From the NCBI RefSeq assembly GCF_003287875.1, contig NZ_QMKK01000037.1:43857-107856 (forward strand): a stretch of DNA of 64,000 nt, given 5' to 3'. The notes under the pieces are model-generated. The model had not been told where the DNA came from. It searched no databases and saw nothing but the letters and a program-made list of their open reading frames with translations. Position numbers and translations under genes: made by a program. Source of the stretch: Martinezella tropici. Lineage in GTDB: Bacteria; Pseudomonadota; Alphaproteobacteria; Rhizobiales; Rhizobiaceae. Position 1 is the stretch's first letter, and each line of letters opens with the position of its first letter. This document shows positions 1 through 9,150 of the stretch, one piece after another.

Positions 1-347
1 TGATCGCGGCCTATCCGGCCAGCATCGGTTCCGCCGACACGCCCTCACCGTCAGGCACGGTCACGGTCGAACGTGTCGCCTTCAATCCGGGTTATACCTA
101 CAATCCGAAGATCAACTTCCAGCAGGGCGGCAACGACAAGATCCTGAACATTCCCCCTGGTCCGAACGGCCCGGTCGGTACGGTCTGGATGGCCCTGTCG
201 AAGCCGACCTACGGCATCCACGGCACACCGGATCCCTCGCGGATCGGCAAGTCGCAAAGCCATGGCTGCGTACGTCTTACCAATTGGGATGCGACTGAGC
301 TCGCCAAAATGGTCAAGCCCGGCGTCGTCGTCGAATTCGTGGATTGA
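1..347 (+). CDS. L,D-transpeptidase (YkuD domain), 3' part
   Basis: The reading frame is open from base 3 to a TGA at 345-347, so the gene starts outside the window. The visible 114 residues contain the YkuD catalytic signature: a His in YGIHGTPDP followed about 15 residues later by the S-H-G-C-V-R-L motif with the nucleophilic Cys. These enzymes crosslink peptidoglycan (3-3 links) or attach proteins to it in the periplasm. The N-terminus and signal peptide are not visible. A strong hairpin terminator follows. Family call is firm; the exact substrate is unknown. Confidence 0.9.
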   Translation, partial: IAAYPASIGSADTPSPSGTVTVERVAFNPGYTYNPKINFQQGGNDKILNIPPGPNGPVGTVWMALSKPTYGIHGTPDPSRIGKSQSHGCVRLTNWDATELAKMVKPGVVVEFVD

Positions 348-366
348 TAACCGGATATGCCCAAAC

Positions 367-400
367 AAAAAGCCGCCGAGTTTCCCCGGCGGCTTTTTCT
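367..400. terminator. Bidirectional rho-independent terminator
   Basis: Perfect 8-bp stem (371-378 with 387-394) with a T run on the plus side and an A run on the other side. It lies between convergent genes, so it can end both the L,D-transpeptidase and the alcohol dehydrogenase transcripts. Confidence 0.85.
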
Positions 401-462
401 TTGACTTGAAATATCGACGCGCCGCTATTTTCATCCGGCGCGTCAGGTAGTTCGGCGGCGCA

Positions 463-1611
463 TCAGAAGCAATCGCGGAACAACACCTTGGTGTTTTCGA
501 GCGTCATCGGCACCGGATTGCCGCCGGCACTCGGATCTTCGATTGCCATCGCGGAGAGCTCGTCGATCCGGTCGGGCGCGATACCCATGGCAGACAGGTT
601 TTCCGGCACGCCGAGTTCCGAGCGCAGCTGCAGCACATAATCATAGAAGCCGTCGAAACCACCCGAAATGCCGAGATAGGCTGCGGCACGCGCAATCTTG
701 TCCTCGATGGCCTTGCGATTGAAGCGCAGAACGGCTGGCATGACGACGGCATTGGTCATGCCGTGATGGGTGTTGTAGACGGCGCCGATCGGATGCGACA
801 GCGCATGGATGGCGCCGAGTCCCTTCTGGAAGGCGACGGCGCCCATGGCGGCGGCACTCATCATGTTGGCGCGGGCTTCGAGATCCGTTCCCTCACGATA
901 GGCGCGCGGCAGGAATTCCTTGACGAGACGCATGCCTTCCAGTGCGATGCCGGCCGACATCGGGTGGTAGAACGGCGAGGAATAGGCTTCCAGGCAGTGA
1001 GCGAACGCGTCCATGCCGGTGCCGGCGGTGATGATCTTCGGCATGCCGACGGTCAGCTCCGGATCGGCAATGACGACGCCAGGCAGGAATTTCGGATGGA
1101 AGATGATCTTCTTCACATGCGTTGCGGAGTTGGTGATGACGCTGGCGCGGCCGACTTCCGAGCCGGTACCGGCGGTCGTCGGCACCGCGACGATCGGCGC
1201 AATGCCTTCGACGCTGGCGCGGGTCCACCAGTCGCCGATATCTTCGAAATCCCAGACAGGACGCGTCTGGCCGACCATGAAAGCGACGCACTTGCCGAGA
1301 TCGAGGCCGGAACCGCCGCCGAAGGCGACGACACCATCATGGCCGCCATCCTTGAATGCCTTCACGCCGGCTTCGAGGTTCTTCTCGTTCGGATTCGGAT
1401 CGACGTCAGCGAAGATGGCGCGGCCGAGACCCGCATCTTCCAGAATATCCAATGCTGTCGCCGTGATCGCCATCGAGGCAAGTCCCCGGTCGGTGATCAG
1501 CAGCGGCTTCTTCATGCCCAGGCTCTTGCAGGCGTCCGCGAGCTCCTTGATGCGGCCGCGGCCAAGCTTGAAGGCGTTCGGATAGCTCCAATTGGCTGAG
1601 ATAGTGCTCAT
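463..1611 (-). CDS. Iron-containing alcohol dehydrogenase
   Basis: 382 residues with the group III (Fe-dependent) alcohol dehydrogenase layout: the nucleotide-binding motif GGGSGLDLGK, then VPTTAGTGSEV, then metal-ligand histidines in DAFAHCLEAY and in the H-A-L-S-H-P and N-T-H-H-G stretches. It should interconvert an alcohol and an aldehyde with NAD(P). The ATG at 1611 overlaps the stop of the upstream aldehyde dehydrogenase (ATGA), so the two are translationally coupled; an upstream in-frame extension to 1716 is ignored for that reason. It is the last gene of the amine-catabolism block. The substrate is inferred from context to be an amino-alcohol derivative. Confidence 0.92.
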   Translation of the reverse strand: MSTISANWSYPNAFKLGRGRIKELADACKSLGMKKPLLITDRGLASMAITATALDILEDAGLGRAIFADVDPNPNEKNLEAGVKAFKDGGHDGVVAFGGGSGLDLGKCVAFMVGQTRPVWDFEDIGDWWTRASVEGIAPIVAVPTTAGTGSEVGRASVITNSATHVKKIIFHPKFLPGVVIADPELTVGMPKIITAGTGMDAFAHCLEAYSSPFYHPMSAGIALEGMRLVKEFLPRAYREGTDLEARANMMSAAAMGAVAFQKGLGAIHALSHPIGAVYNTHHGMTNAVVMPAVLRFNRKAIEDKIARAAAYLGISGGFDGFYDYVLQLRSELGVPENLSAMGIAPDRIDELSAMAIEDPSAGGNPVPMTLENTKVLFRDCF

Positions 1612-2993
1612 GCTGTTACTTTCTTCAGATGATAGGATTTCGGGCGCGTCAGATTGTGGAAGCCGATGATCGACAGCGAGCCGCCGCGGCCGGTTTCCTT
1701 GACGCCGGTCCAGCACAGAGCCGGATCGAGATAATCGGCGCGGTTCATGAAGACGGTGCCGGTTTCGATTTCCCGGCCGATACGCGAGGCGCGCTCGACA
1801 TCCTTGGTCCAGAGCGAAGCCGTCAGACCGTAGGGGCTGTCGTTCATCAGTTCCAGCGCTTCCGCATCGCTCTTCACCTTCATGATGCCGACGGCAGGGC
1901 CGAAGGTTTCCTCGCGCATGAAGGCCATGGAATGATCGACGTTGACGAGGATCTGCGGCGCAAGATAGGCGCCGCCATCATCGGCCGGAAACAGCTTAGG
2001 ATCGACCAGCGCCTTGGCGCCCTTGGCAACCGCATCGGCGATCTGCTCGCGCACGACCTTGGCGAAGCGCTTGTTGGCCATCGGCCCGAGTGATGTCTCG
2101 GGATCAAGGGGGTTGCCGAGCTTGTAGTTCGAGACCCAGGCCACCGACTTCTCGACAAAGGCGTCGTAGAGCGATTCATGCACGTAGATGCGCTCGATAC
2201 CACAGCAGCACTGGCCGGAATTATAGGTTGCTCCATCCATCAGCGTATCGACGGCGGCATCGAGATCGGCATCCTCCATGACATAGCCCGGATCCTTGCC
2301 GCCAAGCTCCAGCCCGAGGCTGGTGAAGGTGCCGGCAGCCGCACGCTCGATCAACCGGCCGCCTTCGACGGAGCCGGTGAAATTGACGAAGTTGAAACTG
2401 CCGGCCGCAATCAGCGCCGAGGTGGTTTCATGATCCAGGAAGACATTCTGGAAGACATCGGCGGGAACTCCGGCCTCGACGAAAGCCTGCACCAGCCGCT
2501 CGCCAACGAGCAGCGTCTGGCTTGCGTGCTTGAGAATAACAGTATTGCCGGCCATCAGCGCCGGGGCGACCGTATTGATGGCCGTCATGTAGGGATAATT
2601 CCAGGGCGCGATGACGAAGACCACGCCATGCGGTTCGCGCTCGATGCGTCGGGCGAAATTGGCACTATCCTCGACGACCAAGGGTGCCAATGCGTCGGCC
2701 GCGATCGAGGCCACATAATTCGAGCGCTCGTTGAAGCCGCGATATTCGCCGCCGTACTTGATCGGGCGGCCCATCTGCCAGGCAAGCTCCGGCACGACAA
2801 CATCGGCCATCTCATTGAGCCGCGCGACACCCTTCAGCACGAGCTGGACACGATCTTCCAGCGGGCGGCGCGCCCAATCCTTCTGCGCTTTGCGGGCGCG
2901 TGCCACGACGTCCTTGGCAGCATCCAGCGACAGCGCTGGACGCTCGGCATAAACCTCTCCATTCACGGGGGAGACACATGTGATCATGGTCAT
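1608..2993 (-). CDS. NAD(P)-dependent aldehyde dehydrogenase
   Basis: Aldehyde dehydrogenase superfamily, about 461 residues. The catalytic Cys lies in SGQCCCGIER and the general base Glu in GLELGGKDPG; the cofactor-binding region has the usual APWNYP motif. It oxidises an aldehyde to its acid. The start at 2993 is preferred because GGAG lies 9 bases upstream; an ATG 15 bases earlier lacks a good site. Its stop overlaps the start of the alcohol dehydrogenase, giving an alcohol-aldehyde-acid pair. It follows a toxin-antitoxin pair by about 20 bases. Substrate not determined. Confidence 0.92.
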   Translation of the reverse strand: MTMITCVSPVNGEVYAERPALSLDAAKDVVARARKAQKDWARRPLEDRVQLVLKGVARLNEMADVVVPELAWQMGRPIKYGGEYRGFNERSNYVASIAADALAPLVVEDSANFARRIEREPHGVVFVIAPWNYPYMTAINTVAPALMAGNTVILKHASQTLLVGERLVQAFVEAGVPADVFQNVFLDHETTSALIAAGSFNFVNFTGSVEGGRLIERAAAGTFTSLGLELGGKDPGYVMEDADLDAAVDTLMDGATYNSGQCCCGIERIYVHESLYDAFVEKSVAWVSNYKLGNPLDPETSLGPMANKRFAKVVREQIADAVAKGAKALVDPKLFPADDGGAYLAPQILVNVDHSMAFMREETFGPAVGIMKVKSDAEALELMNDSPYGLTASLWTKDVERASRIGREIETGTVFMNRADYLDPALCWTGVKETGRGGSLSIIGFHNLTRPKSYHLKKVTA

Positions 2994-3013
2994 TCTTTTC
3001 TGCTCCAATAGGC

Positions 3014-3430
3014 CTAACAGGCAAGGGTCTTAACGTGACCGGCCGCTCCATAAGCGAGAATAGCGCGATCACGTGTGATTATCGTGAGATCGTGCTCGCG
3101 TGCGGTAGCGATGATAATGCGATCCATTGGATCGTTGTGCAACGGCTCCGGAAGGTAGGATGCGGCGATCATGATGGCTGGGGTAGCCATCCGTACATGT
3201 ATTGCGCTGGCCTTCACAAAGTCTTCGAACCACGCCAGCGCGTGCTTTGTGCTATGTATTCTGCCGCGCGATATTAGCATCCCGAGCTCCCATGCCGTCA
3301 TCGCAGAGATGCAAAGCCGATCGCTGCCGGGCGCGATCTCGCTCACCGCGTCGATCGCGGCTTGCGATATCGGCTTTTCATTTGCCAACCAGATTGCGGC
3401 GCAAGTATCGAGCAGAAAACCCTCATTCAT
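3014..3430 (-). CDS. PIN-domain toxin
   Basis: 138-residue PIN-domain protein, VapC-like. Acidic active-site residues are seen at the N-terminus (FLLDTCAAIW), in the middle (SAMTAWELG) and near the end (HNDPMDRII and TIITRD). Such proteins are Mg-dependent RNases held inactive by a partner antitoxin. The ATG at 3430 overlaps the end of the upstream HTH gene by 8 bases, the arrangement of a toxin-antitoxin operon. It sits between the glutamine-synthetase-like gene and the aldehyde dehydrogenase, all on the same strand. RNA target unknown. Confidence 0.87.
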   Translation of the reverse strand: MNEGFLLDTCAAIWLANEKPISQAAIDAVSEIAPGSDRLCISAMTAWELGMLISRGRIHSTKHALAWFEDFVKASAIHVRMATPAIMIAASYLPEPLHNDPMDRIIIATAREHDLTIITRDRAILAYGAAGHVKTLAC

Positions 3431-3848
3431 TGTAGAGTTTATCGCTCCACTCGACATCTATCGGCGCGGTGAGATCGAGATCCGCCGCTATTGTCATCGT
3501 CCCTTTCATGCACCCGAAGATCGGATGAGGCTTTTGATTGCCATTCGCAATCCCGCTCGCTTCCTTGTCCGGCAAGGGCATCTTCCCATACGTAAAGTCC
3601 GGTTGTTTCATTTCCTTAAACCCATACCGTGAAATGGCTCGATGAGCAGCGACATCCAGGATACTAACACCCAGGAACTGAGCGATGAGATCCTGCTCTT
3701 CGGCGCTCATCTTGCGCTCCCCTGCAAGCATCCGTGAAGCCGCGCTCTTATCCATATTCAAAAACCGACCCAGTCCGCTTATCGTCTCGCCTCTGCTTGC
3801 CAGCTTCTGATGAAACCAATCCGTATCGATCGAACTCTTCCGCACCAT
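3423..3848 (-). CDS. HTH antitoxin partner of PIN toxin
   Basis: About 141 residues. The N-terminal region (about residues 15-65) looks like an XRE-type helix-turn-helix (motif MDKSAASRMLAGERK); the C-terminal part ends in an acidic and hydrophobic tail (DLTAPIDVEW) of the kind that binds PIN toxins. The start at 3848 is chosen because GGGGA lies 7 bases upstream; an ATG at 3869 is possible. It probably neutralises the PIN protein and represses the pair. Antitoxins of PIN toxins are more often AbrB, RHH or Phd types, so this pairing is less common. Confidence 0.8.
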   Translation of the reverse strand: MVRKSSIDTDWFHQKLASRGETISGLGRFLNMDKSAASRMLAGERKMSAEEQDLIAQFLGVSILDVAAHRAISRYGFKEMKQPDFTYGKMPLPDKEASGIANGNQKPHPIFGCMKGTMTIAADLDLTAPIDVEWSDKLYNE

Positions 3849-3926
3849 AAACCGATCCCCATGTTGCATGGTTGAAAGCTGCCATGAGGTTGTGATTTTG
3901 TCAACGAATTATCTCAACGTTGCGAA

Positions 3927-5294
3927 TTACGCTCTTTCGAATCCGCGCGCCACTTCCCAATCAGTGATGCGACGATCATACTCCTCCTGCTCCCATTCGG
4001 CAGCGCGGGTATAGTGGTCGATCACCTCGTCGCTGAAGGCTGCGCGCAGCATCTTCGAATTGGTCAGGGCCTCGGTTGCGCCGCGCAGGGTGCGCGGTAT
4101 CTCACGAACCTCGCGCGCTCCATAGGCGTCGCCGACAAAGGGCGCCTCCAATTCGAGCTTGTTCTCGATGCCGTCAAGGCCGGCGGCAATCAGGGCAGCA
4201 AAAGCCAGATAGGGATTGAGGTCCGAGCCGCCAACCCGGCATTCGATACGGATGCTCTTGGTCTCGGCGCCGCACAGGCGATAGCCGGCGGTGCGATTGT
4301 CGGTGCTCCAGATCGCCTTGGTCGGCGCGAAAGTGCCGGCGACGAAGCGCTTGTAGGAATTGATATAGGGTGCAAGGAAATAGGTGATTTCGCTGGCATG
4401 GTTCAAAAGGCCGGCGACATAGTGCCTCATTAGCGGCGTCATGCCGTGTTCTTGTTCCTTGTCGAAGAACAGCGGGGTCTTGCCGTCGGCGCTCCACAGC
4501 GATTGATGAATATGCGACGAGCTGCCGGCCGCGCTGTAGTTCCATTTCGCCAGGAAGGTAATGGCCTTGCCCTTCGACCAGGCGATTTCCTTGCAGCCGT
4601 TCTTGATAATGGCATGACGGTCGGCCATGGTCAGCGCGTCGGCGTAGCGGACGTTGATTTCCTCCTGGCCGGCGGATGCCTCGCCCTTGGAGTTTTCGAC
4701 GGGAATCTCCGCACCCTGCAATCCCTTGCGGATCGCCCGCATCACATCCTCTTCCTTCGTAGTCTGGAAGATGTGGTAATCCTCGTTGTAGCCACTGACG
4801 AGATTGAGGTTGCGATAGCCGGATTCACGGGCGCTGTCGTAGCTCTGATCGAACAGGAAGAATTCAAGCTCCGAAGCCATGTAGGCCTTCATGCCCATCG
4901 CCTCGAGGCGCTTGATCTGCTTCTTAAGGATCGCACGCGGCGAATGCGCGACCTCCTCATGCGTATGATGGTCGAGCACATCGCAGAGCACCAGCGCCGT
5001 GCCCTCCAGCCAGGGTATGCGGCGCAACGTGGCAAGATCCGGCTTCATGGTATAGTCGCCGTAGCCCTTCTCCCAGCTCGTCGACTTGTAGCCGGAGACG
5101 GTCTCCATCTCGATATCGGTCGCCTGCAGATAATTGCAGCTATGCGTTTCCTTCCAGGCACTTTCGATGAAGAATTCCGCCTGGAAGCGTTTGCCCATCA
5201 ACCGGCCCTGCATGTCGACCTGGCATGCCAGAACCGTATCGATGCGCCCTTCGGCCACATCTCGCTTGAGGTCGTCGAACGTATAGCTGCTCAT
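3927..5294 (-). CDS. Glutamine synthetase-like gamma-glutamylamide ligase
   Basis: 455 residues of the glutamine synthetase fold: N-terminal beta-grasp region, then the catalytic barrel with Glu/Asn signatures (NSKGEASAGQEE) and GSSSHIHQSLW. Sequence style and length match the PuuA/IpuC group that joins glutamate to amines rather than to ammonia. The start at 5294 (MSSYTFDD) is chosen over a 16-residue upstream extension. An APC permease and an N-formylglutamate-amidohydrolase-like protein lie upstream on the same strand. Inferred role: ATP-dependent gamma-glutamylation of an imported amine. The amine cannot be read from sequence. Confidence 0.88.
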   Translation of the reverse strand: MSSYTFDDLKRDVAEGRIDTVLACQVDMQGRLMGKRFQAEFFIESAWKETHSCNYLQATDIEMETVSGYKSTSWEKGYGDYTMKPDLATLRRIPWLEGTALVLCDVLDHHTHEEVAHSPRAILKKQIKRLEAMGMKAYMASELEFFLFDQSYDSARESGYRNLNLVSGYNEDYHIFQTTKEEDVMRAIRKGLQGAEIPVENSKGEASAGQEEINVRYADALTMADRHAIIKNGCKEIAWSKGKAITFLAKWNYSAAGSSSHIHQSLWSADGKTPLFFDKEQEHGMTPLMRHYVAGLLNHASEITYFLAPYINSYKRFVAGTFAPTKAIWSTDNRTAGYRLCGAETKSIRIECRVGGSDLNPYLAFAALIAAGLDGIENKLELEAPFVGDAYGAREVREIPRTLRGATEALTNSKMLRAAFSDEVIDHYTRAAEWEQEEYDRRITDWEVARGFERA

Positions 5295-5395
5295 GATTTG
5301 GTCCGCCTGAACAATGAATTGAAACACCGGTCTGTCGAACAATGCCGCCGCTCGGAGGATGATCCGCGCTCCGCAGCCCTGTCGCTACCGTGAAA

Positions 5396-5417
5396 GGGGT
5401 CGCAGGTCTGCGACCCC
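5396..5417 (-). terminator. GC-rich hairpin after the permease gene
   Basis: Ten-base arms GGGGTCGCAG and CTGCGACCCC with a two-base spacer (effective loop of four) just downstream of the permease stop at 5443, followed on the minus strand by only three T residues. It could be a weak terminator or an mRNA-stabilising hairpin between permease and ligase genes. Confidence 0.5.
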
Positions 5418-5442
5418 AGTGGTTGGAGAGATGTGCCCGCGC

Positions 5443-7014
5443 TCAGTTTTCGCCGACGGCGGCTTCCGCTGCCGCGATCTCGGCCTTGCGCTTGGCAATC
5501 GCATCGCCGATCGGCGGGCCTTTGAAGCGACGGCGCTCGAAGCCGAACCAGACGATGGCCGTCAGAACCAGGAAGCCGACGGTGATGATGCCGGCCCAGT
5601 CGTTCGGCGGCTGAATGCCGAGAATGAAGATGATGATCATCGCGATGATCGTCAGCACGGCAAACAGCTTGAACAGCCCTTCCCCGAGGTTCCAAGGGCC
5701 CATCTTGTCCCACTTCGCCGTACCCCATGCGAAAAGACCGAGTGTGATCGGGATCGCGAAGGAGAAGAACAGGAAGATGACGGTGCACGAGACGACGATA
5801 GTGTAAACCGGCGTATCGCCGATCGATACCAGCGACGAACCCCAGACGAAGAGGACGGAAAGGATCGAGCCGGTCCAGATCGCCGAAACCGGCGTGCGGT
5901 ATTTCGGGCTGACGCGAGACAGGGCCTTGGATCCCGGCAGACCGCCGTCACGCGAGAAGGCGAAGATCATGCGCGAAACCGAGGTGACCGTCGCAAGACC
6001 ACATAGCCACTGGCTGATGAAGATCAGCAGATAGAGAATGTCCTTCACGATGGGATTGACCTGCGCGTCCATTGCCCAGAAGAACACATTCCAGCCCTGC
6101 TTGGCGGCATCGTCCATATTCGGCAGCATCAGCACGAACGAGCACAGCATGATGTAGCCGAAAAGCGCCGACCAGAGAACCGAAGACACCATACCCCGCG
6201 GAACGGAATGGGCGGCTTTCACCGTTTCTTCCGAGGTGTGAGCCGAGGCGTCATAACCGGTGATCGTGTAGATCGGCAGCAGAAGGCCGAGCGCGAAAAC
6301 CCAGAAGGTCGAAACCTGCGGCCAGACCGGCGCGCCGGTTGCCGAACCGTCGGCAGCAATCGTCGCCAGACCGGAATAGTTGGTGAAGGTGAAAAGCCGT
6401 GCAAGATCATAGGACGGCGCCGCGATCAGGCAAACGGCCGCCAGAAGGATCGAGGTTGCGAAGATCAGATAGCCGGAAAAGTCCGTGAGCTTCGCGGTCA
6501 GACCGATACCCATATGGTTGACGAGCGCCTGCAGGCCGGTAATGACCACCAGGAACAGGATGCGCACCAACGTGGTGTCGGTCATGCCGAAATAGCCGCC
6601 GAAAGCCCCCACGAAGAAATAGTAGGTACCGACATTGATGGCGCCGAGCACGGTGACGAGGCCGAGCAGGTTGAACCAGGCGGTCAACCAACCGGTGAAG
6701 CGGTTGCCGAGGATCGAACCCCAGTGATAAAGGCCGCCCGCCGTCGGATATGCCGAGCTGATCTGCGCCATCGCCACGGCAAAAACCAGCGATATGAAGC
6801 AGCCAACTGGCCAGCCGATGCCGATAGCGGCACCGCCGGCACCCGATGTCGCCTGGGCGAGCGAATTGATGCCGCCCGAAAGAATGCAAATGATCGAGAA
6901 GGATACGGCGAAATTCGAGAATGAACTCATGCGCCGTTCCAGCTCCTGGGCGTAGCCCATGGAGTGCAGGATCTGGACATCCTGCTTCTTGTCTAACTCC
7001 GAATAATCAGACAT
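5443..7014 (-). CDS. APC-superfamily amino acid/amine permease
   Basis: 523 residues with many hydrophobic segments from about residue 30 to 490, and the N-terminal amphipathic stretch typical of the APC family before helix 1 (FSNFAVSFSIICILSGG). Its length fits the GABA/amine permease branch with 12 or more helices. The start at 7014 has a GGGGGAA ribosome site; an 18-residue upstream extension is less likely. It lies between the hydrolase and the ligase on the same strand, so it probably imports the amine that is then gamma-glutamylated. Confidence 0.9.
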   Translation of the reverse strand: MSDYSELDKKQDVQILHSMGYAQELERRMSSFSNFAVSFSIICILSGGINSLAQATSGAGGAAIGIGWPVGCFISLVFAVAMAQISSAYPTAGGLYHWGSILGNRFTGWLTAWFNLLGLVTVLGAINVGTYYFFVGAFGGYFGMTDTTLVRILFLVVITGLQALVNHMGIGLTAKLTDFSGYLIFATSILLAAVCLIAAPSYDLARLFTFTNYSGLATIAADGSATGAPVWPQVSTFWVFALGLLLPIYTITGYDASAHTSEETVKAAHSVPRGMVSSVLWSALFGYIMLCSFVLMLPNMDDAAKQGWNVFFWAMDAQVNPIVKDILYLLIFISQWLCGLATVTSVSRMIFAFSRDGGLPGSKALSRVSPKYRTPVSAIWTGSILSVLFVWGSSLVSIGDTPVYTIVVSCTVIFLFFSFAIPITLGLFAWGTAKWDKMGPWNLGEGLFKLFAVLTIIAMIIIFILGIQPPNDWAGIITVGFLVLTAIVWFGFERRRFKGPPIGDAIAKRKAEIAAAEAAVGEN

Positions 7015-7133
7015 GCCATTCCCCCTAAAGCCCGGTCGTCCGCGGGATTGCGGAAAACCATATGTCACATGAGCCGCTGGCTCTTGCCATGCGGCCCGAT
7101 CGCAGTTGAACTGCTCCCCGGGGTCTTTTTCTT

Positions 7134-7907
7134 TTATGCTTGGGCTTCCAGACTGCTCTGGATAAGCCCTGTCAGATAATCGGCCACGACCCCTTGGCCG
7201 ACGTCATCTTGAATGAGGTCGTTGCGGACCTCGATCATTACATTATGCAGGCTATTGGCGATCCCATGCAGCTTCAGCGTATGGGTAACGCCGTCCTCAG
7301 GCCCGTAAGGCTGGTTGCGCTCGGTCCGATAGAGCAGCGCTTCAGCCGCTGCCTCCAGCATGCGATCGGCCAGCCAACGGTCCTCGTCATGCAGAATGCC
7401 GAGCTCCACCGCCCGAGGCTTGCCATTATAGACCGGCGTGAAGCTGTGGACTGTCACGATCACGGTTTTTTGTCCGCGCGCGGCCCTTTCTTTCAACAGG
7501 GTTCTGATCCTGTCATGAAACGGTATGTAGAGGCCTTGGGTGCGCGCCTGCCTGTCTGCCTCGGCCAGATGCTGATTGCCGGGAATCGTGTATATTTCAC
7601 TCGTTTCCGGCATGGCGCCGGCACTTTCCGGCGGCCGATTGCAATCGTAGATTAGGCGGGAGAAACGCTGAAAAACCAGGGTCGCATTCAAGCTGGCGGA
7701 CATTTTTCTTGCAACCGCCAGTGCGCCCGGATCCCAGGCAATATGACTGGAAAGCGCCTCGGCGGAAAGCCCGAGATCTCCGAACTGTTCCGGCAAGGCG
7801 CGGGAAGCGTGCTCGCAGACGAGCAGAACCGCGCTGCTCCCATCCGGCCTCTCGACCGCGACGCAATCGCCATCCGCCTTCGTCAGAATGCCTTGCTGCG
7901 CAAGCAT
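7134..7907 (-). CDS. N-formylglutamate amidohydrolase family protein
   Basis: 257 residues of the FGase family. Recognisable blocks are LLVCEHASR near residue 30, HIAWDPGA near 57, RLIYDCNRP near 85, VTVHSFTPVY near 150 and IEVRNDLI near 230, supplying the metal-binding His/Glu residues. Members cleave the amide of N-acyl glutamates. It lies in a block with a gamma-glutamyl ligase, permease and two dehydrogenases and no histidine-utilisation genes. I infer that it releases glutamate from a gamma-glutamylated intermediate, taking the place of a PuuD-type hydrolase. First gene of the block, divergent from the RpiR regulator. Confidence 0.85.
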   Translation of the reverse strand: MLAQQGILTKADGDCVAVERPDGSSAVLLVCEHASRALPEQFGDLGLSAEALSSHIAWDPGALAVARKMSASLNATLVFQRFSRLIYDCNRPPESAGAMPETSEIYTIPGNQHLAEADRQARTQGLYIPFHDRIRTLLKERAARGQKTVIVTVHSFTPVYNGKPRAVELGILHDEDRWLADRMLEAAAEALLYRTERNQPYGPEDGVTHTLKLHGIANSLHNVMIEVRNDLIQDDVGQGVVADYLTGLIQSSLEAQA

Positions 7908-8011
7908 CGGAGACGCCCCATTACCGATTAATGAAATCTTTATAAGAAAAGAATTCTTCAGGTTTTCGCCGCTGTCAATCGAAAACTGAAATTATTTCTT
8001 CATTTGTGACA

Positions 8012-8040
8012 TTGACTCGAAATATGACAGCGTTGTTATA
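8012..8040 (+). promoter_or_regulatory. Candidate sigma-70 promoter for the RpiR gene
   Basis: TTGACT at 8012-8017 and GTTATA at 8035-8040 are separated by 17 bases, 49 bases before the GTG at 8089. This position argues against the in-frame TTG at 8044 as the start codon. Confidence 0.5.
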
Positions 8041-8088
8041 TCCTTGCAGGAAAGCGGCATAAGACCGTTTCCGGGGAGCAAAAATCGA

Positions 8089-8961
8089 GTGAACACTGCG
8101 TCGAAGACAGTTTCTGACGTGATCAACGCGCGCTTCGAGACGCTGACGCGCGCCGAAAAGCAGCTCGCCAAAAGCCTGCTCGACAACTATCCCGTTTCTG
8201 GGCTTGGCAGCATTACGACGGTTGCCGAAAATGCGCGCGTTTCGACGCCAACGGTCGCGCGCATGGTGCAGAAACTCGGCTACAAGGGCTACCCGGACTT
8301 CCAGGCCCATCTTCATCAGGAGGTGGAAGCGACCATCTCCAACCCATTGACGAAGCATGATCGCTGGGCATCGAATGCGCCGGGCACGCATATCCTCAAT
8401 CGCTTTGCCGATGCCATCATGAGCAATCTTCGCCAGACGCTTTCGGATATCGATGCAGCGACATTCGACGGCGTCGCCACCCTGCTGTCCGAAAGAAAGC
8501 GTGGGCTCTATTTCGTTGGCGGGCGCATCACGGGTGCGCTTGCCGAATATTTCTTCACTCACATGCAGGTCATTCGCCCCAATACGACGCTGCTCTCCTC
8601 CAATTCCAGCACCTGGCCGCAATATGTCCTGAATATGAATCCGGGCGACTTGCTCGTGATCTTCGACATCAGGCGCTACGAACAGGAAATGGTCAATCTG
8701 GCCGCGGCCGCCCGCCGGCGTGGCGCCGAAATCATCGTCTTCACCGACCAATGGGCAACACCTGCCGCCAAACATGCACGACACACGTTTCGCGTGCAGA
8801 TCGAGGCCCCTTCCGCCTGGGATTCATCGGTCGTTACTCTCTTCATCGTCGAGGCCCTGATCGAGGCTGTTCAAAGCTCGACATGGGACGAGACGAGCGA
8901 GCGCATGAAAACGCTCGAAGGCCTTTTTGAACAAACAAAGTTGTTTCGCAAGCTGAGCTGA
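8089..8961 (+). CDS. RpiR-family transcriptional regulator
   Basis: 290 residues. The N-terminal HTH_6 domain (about residues 5-75; motif ARVSTPTVARMVQKLGY) is followed by a SIS sugar/ligand-binding domain (about 120-260; GLYFVGGRITGALAEY). The GTG at 8089 is preferred because GGGGAG precedes it by 10 bases. It is divergent from the amine-catabolism genes and upstream of an ABC operon, so it may control either or both. RpiR proteins usually sense phosphosugars, but some rhizobial members govern nitrogen compounds; the ligand is unknown here. Confidence 0.88.
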   Translation: MNTASKTVSDVINARFETLTRAEKQLAKSLLDNYPVSGLGSITTVAENARVSTPTVARMVQKLGYKGYPDFQAHLHQEVEATISNPLTKHDRWASNAPGTHILNRFADAIMSNLRQTLSDIDAATFDGVATLLSERKRGLYFVGGRITGALAEYFFTHMQVIRPNTTLLSSNSSTWPQYVLNMNPGDLLVIFDIRRYEQEMVNLAAAARRRGAEIIVFTDQWATPAAKHARHTFRVQIEAPSAWDSSVVTLFIVEALIEAVQSSTWDETSERMKTLEGLFEQTKLFRKLS

Positions 8962-9150
8962 GAGGGAAACGAAAGCATAAAATAACATCTCGCGAAACGA
9001 TGTGAAATGCAGCGACTGTCATACTTGTTGATTAGAAGCAAAAATGTCTTCGTTATTAGCAAACGCAACGCTTTGAAACCGTCACACAACCTTCATGTTA
9101 CGTCATTAACAGCAACGCCAGACACTGAAAACCCAGAAGGAGGAAATGCA

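Noticed and set aside
763..1599. Long plus-strand open frame opposite the alcohol dehydrogenase gene
   Set aside because: Antisense shadow of a well-supported gene; composition Arg/Asp/His-rich, no ribosome site, no family.
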